From Paragordius varius (taxonomy: Eukaryota; Nematomorpha), in the NCBI GenBank assembly GCA_964247055.1, contig OZ176054.1:1922001-1986000 (forward strand): a DNA stretch of 64,000 nt. Reading direction: 5' to 3'. Made by a program: the position numbers and the translations under genes. This document shows, piece after piece, positions 63,728 through 64,000 of this stretch; position 1 is the first letter of the stretch, and each line of letters starts with the position of its first letter. The notes beneath the pieces are model-generated. The model was not told the origin of the DNA. It saw only the letters and a list, made by a program, of their open reading frames with translations, and made no database searches.

Positions 63728-64000
63728 CTATGTATAATTTACAATGCAAAAAACAAAAAAAAATTAAATTTGACTAAATAAACCGCATTTTTACCTGTAT
63801 TTATTAAAATGTCCAAAATATGTAGTAATTGATTACAATTAACAATGCAAAACCTAAAAAACAAAAAAACTTAAAAACCGCAATTTTTACCTGTATTTAT
63901 AATAATGTCCAAAATATGTAGTAATTAATTACAATTAACAATGCAAAACCTAAAAAACAAAAAAACTAAATTTTTACTAATTTTGTTAAAAACCGCGATT
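63728..64000. repeat. Tandem repeat, ~100-bp unit, running off the right edge
   Basis: About 2.7 copies of a unit containing ACCGCAATTTTTACCTG, AATGTCCAAAATATGTAGTA, ATTACAATTAACAATGCAAA and CCTAAAAAACAAAAAAACT. Unit starts (AACCGC) fall near 63782, 63876 and 63992. The last two copies are nearly identical and the first is more diverged. The array probably continues beyond the window. Confidence 0.85.

Noticed and set aside
1-64000. Assigning the organism to dicyemids on the basis of the 23-nt intron
   Set aside because: Gene density is low and many introns exceed 1 kb, which does not fit a compact mesozoan genome. One ultra-short intron is not enough to place the phylum.
1-64000. Retroviral, LTR, Polinton, CRISPR, toxin or operon-like systems
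   Set aside because: I looked for reverse transcriptase, integrase, capsid or protein-primed polymerase motifs, spaced direct repeats and gene clusters. None was convincing on either strand.

Overview
This is a strongly AT-rich (roughly three quarters A+T) animal nuclear window. It holds intron-bearing genes for metazoan proteins spread among many small non-autonomous DNA transposons. The genes are a tetraspanin, the DREAM/MuvB subunit LIN9, the vacuolar-fusion factor MON1, an epithelial splicing regulator (ESRP/fusilli type) and an F-box protein of the FBXO30/FBXO40 type. Introns run from several kilobases down to an unusual 23 nt. I cannot fix the phylum: the gene set is metazoan and the ultra-short intron recalls dicyemid mesozoans, but gene density is low and many introns are long.

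Layout. About 1-2.98 kb has no firm gene and holds a 1.1-kb imperfect palindrome. About 2.98-5.0 kb (minus) holds 3' exons of an unrecognised, sequon-rich secreted or membrane protein, with a hAT-type element inside one intron. 5.70-15.22 kb (minus) is a complete five-exon tetraspanin. 15.38-19.85 kb (plus) is LIN9, head-to-head with the tetraspanin: 164 bp separate the two start codons. 19.85-24.0 kb is intergenic with repeats. 24.0-28.94 kb (plus) is MON1. 28.94-36.0 kb is intergenic with two MITEs. 36.09-48.05 kb (plus) is a 17-exon ESRP gene whose first intron hosts two inverted-repeat elements. 48.05-50.16 kb is intergenic between convergent gene ends. 50.16-55.53 kb (minus) is the FBXO30/40-like gene. 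55.5-62.9 kb is repeat-rich: MITEs, a hAT transposase tail and a decayed mariner. 62.97-63.41 kb (minus) is an orphan ORF with two TQT motifs. A tandem repeat of roughly 100 bp runs off the right edge.

Gene models were rebuilt by eye from conserved protein motifs, GT-AG borders and exon phase. The five main models all close in frame: tetraspanin 267 aa, LIN9 885 aa, MON1 827 aa, ESRP 1207 aa, FBXO30/40-like 1133 aa. LIN9, MON1 and ESRP are longer than their human counterparts because of Asn/Ser-rich insertions. The genes have unrelated housekeeping or developmental roles (cell-cycle transcription, endosome maturation, splicing, ubiquitination, membrane organisation) and do not form one pathway. 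I saw no CRISPR, operon-like array or rRNA, and no retroviral or LTR element.
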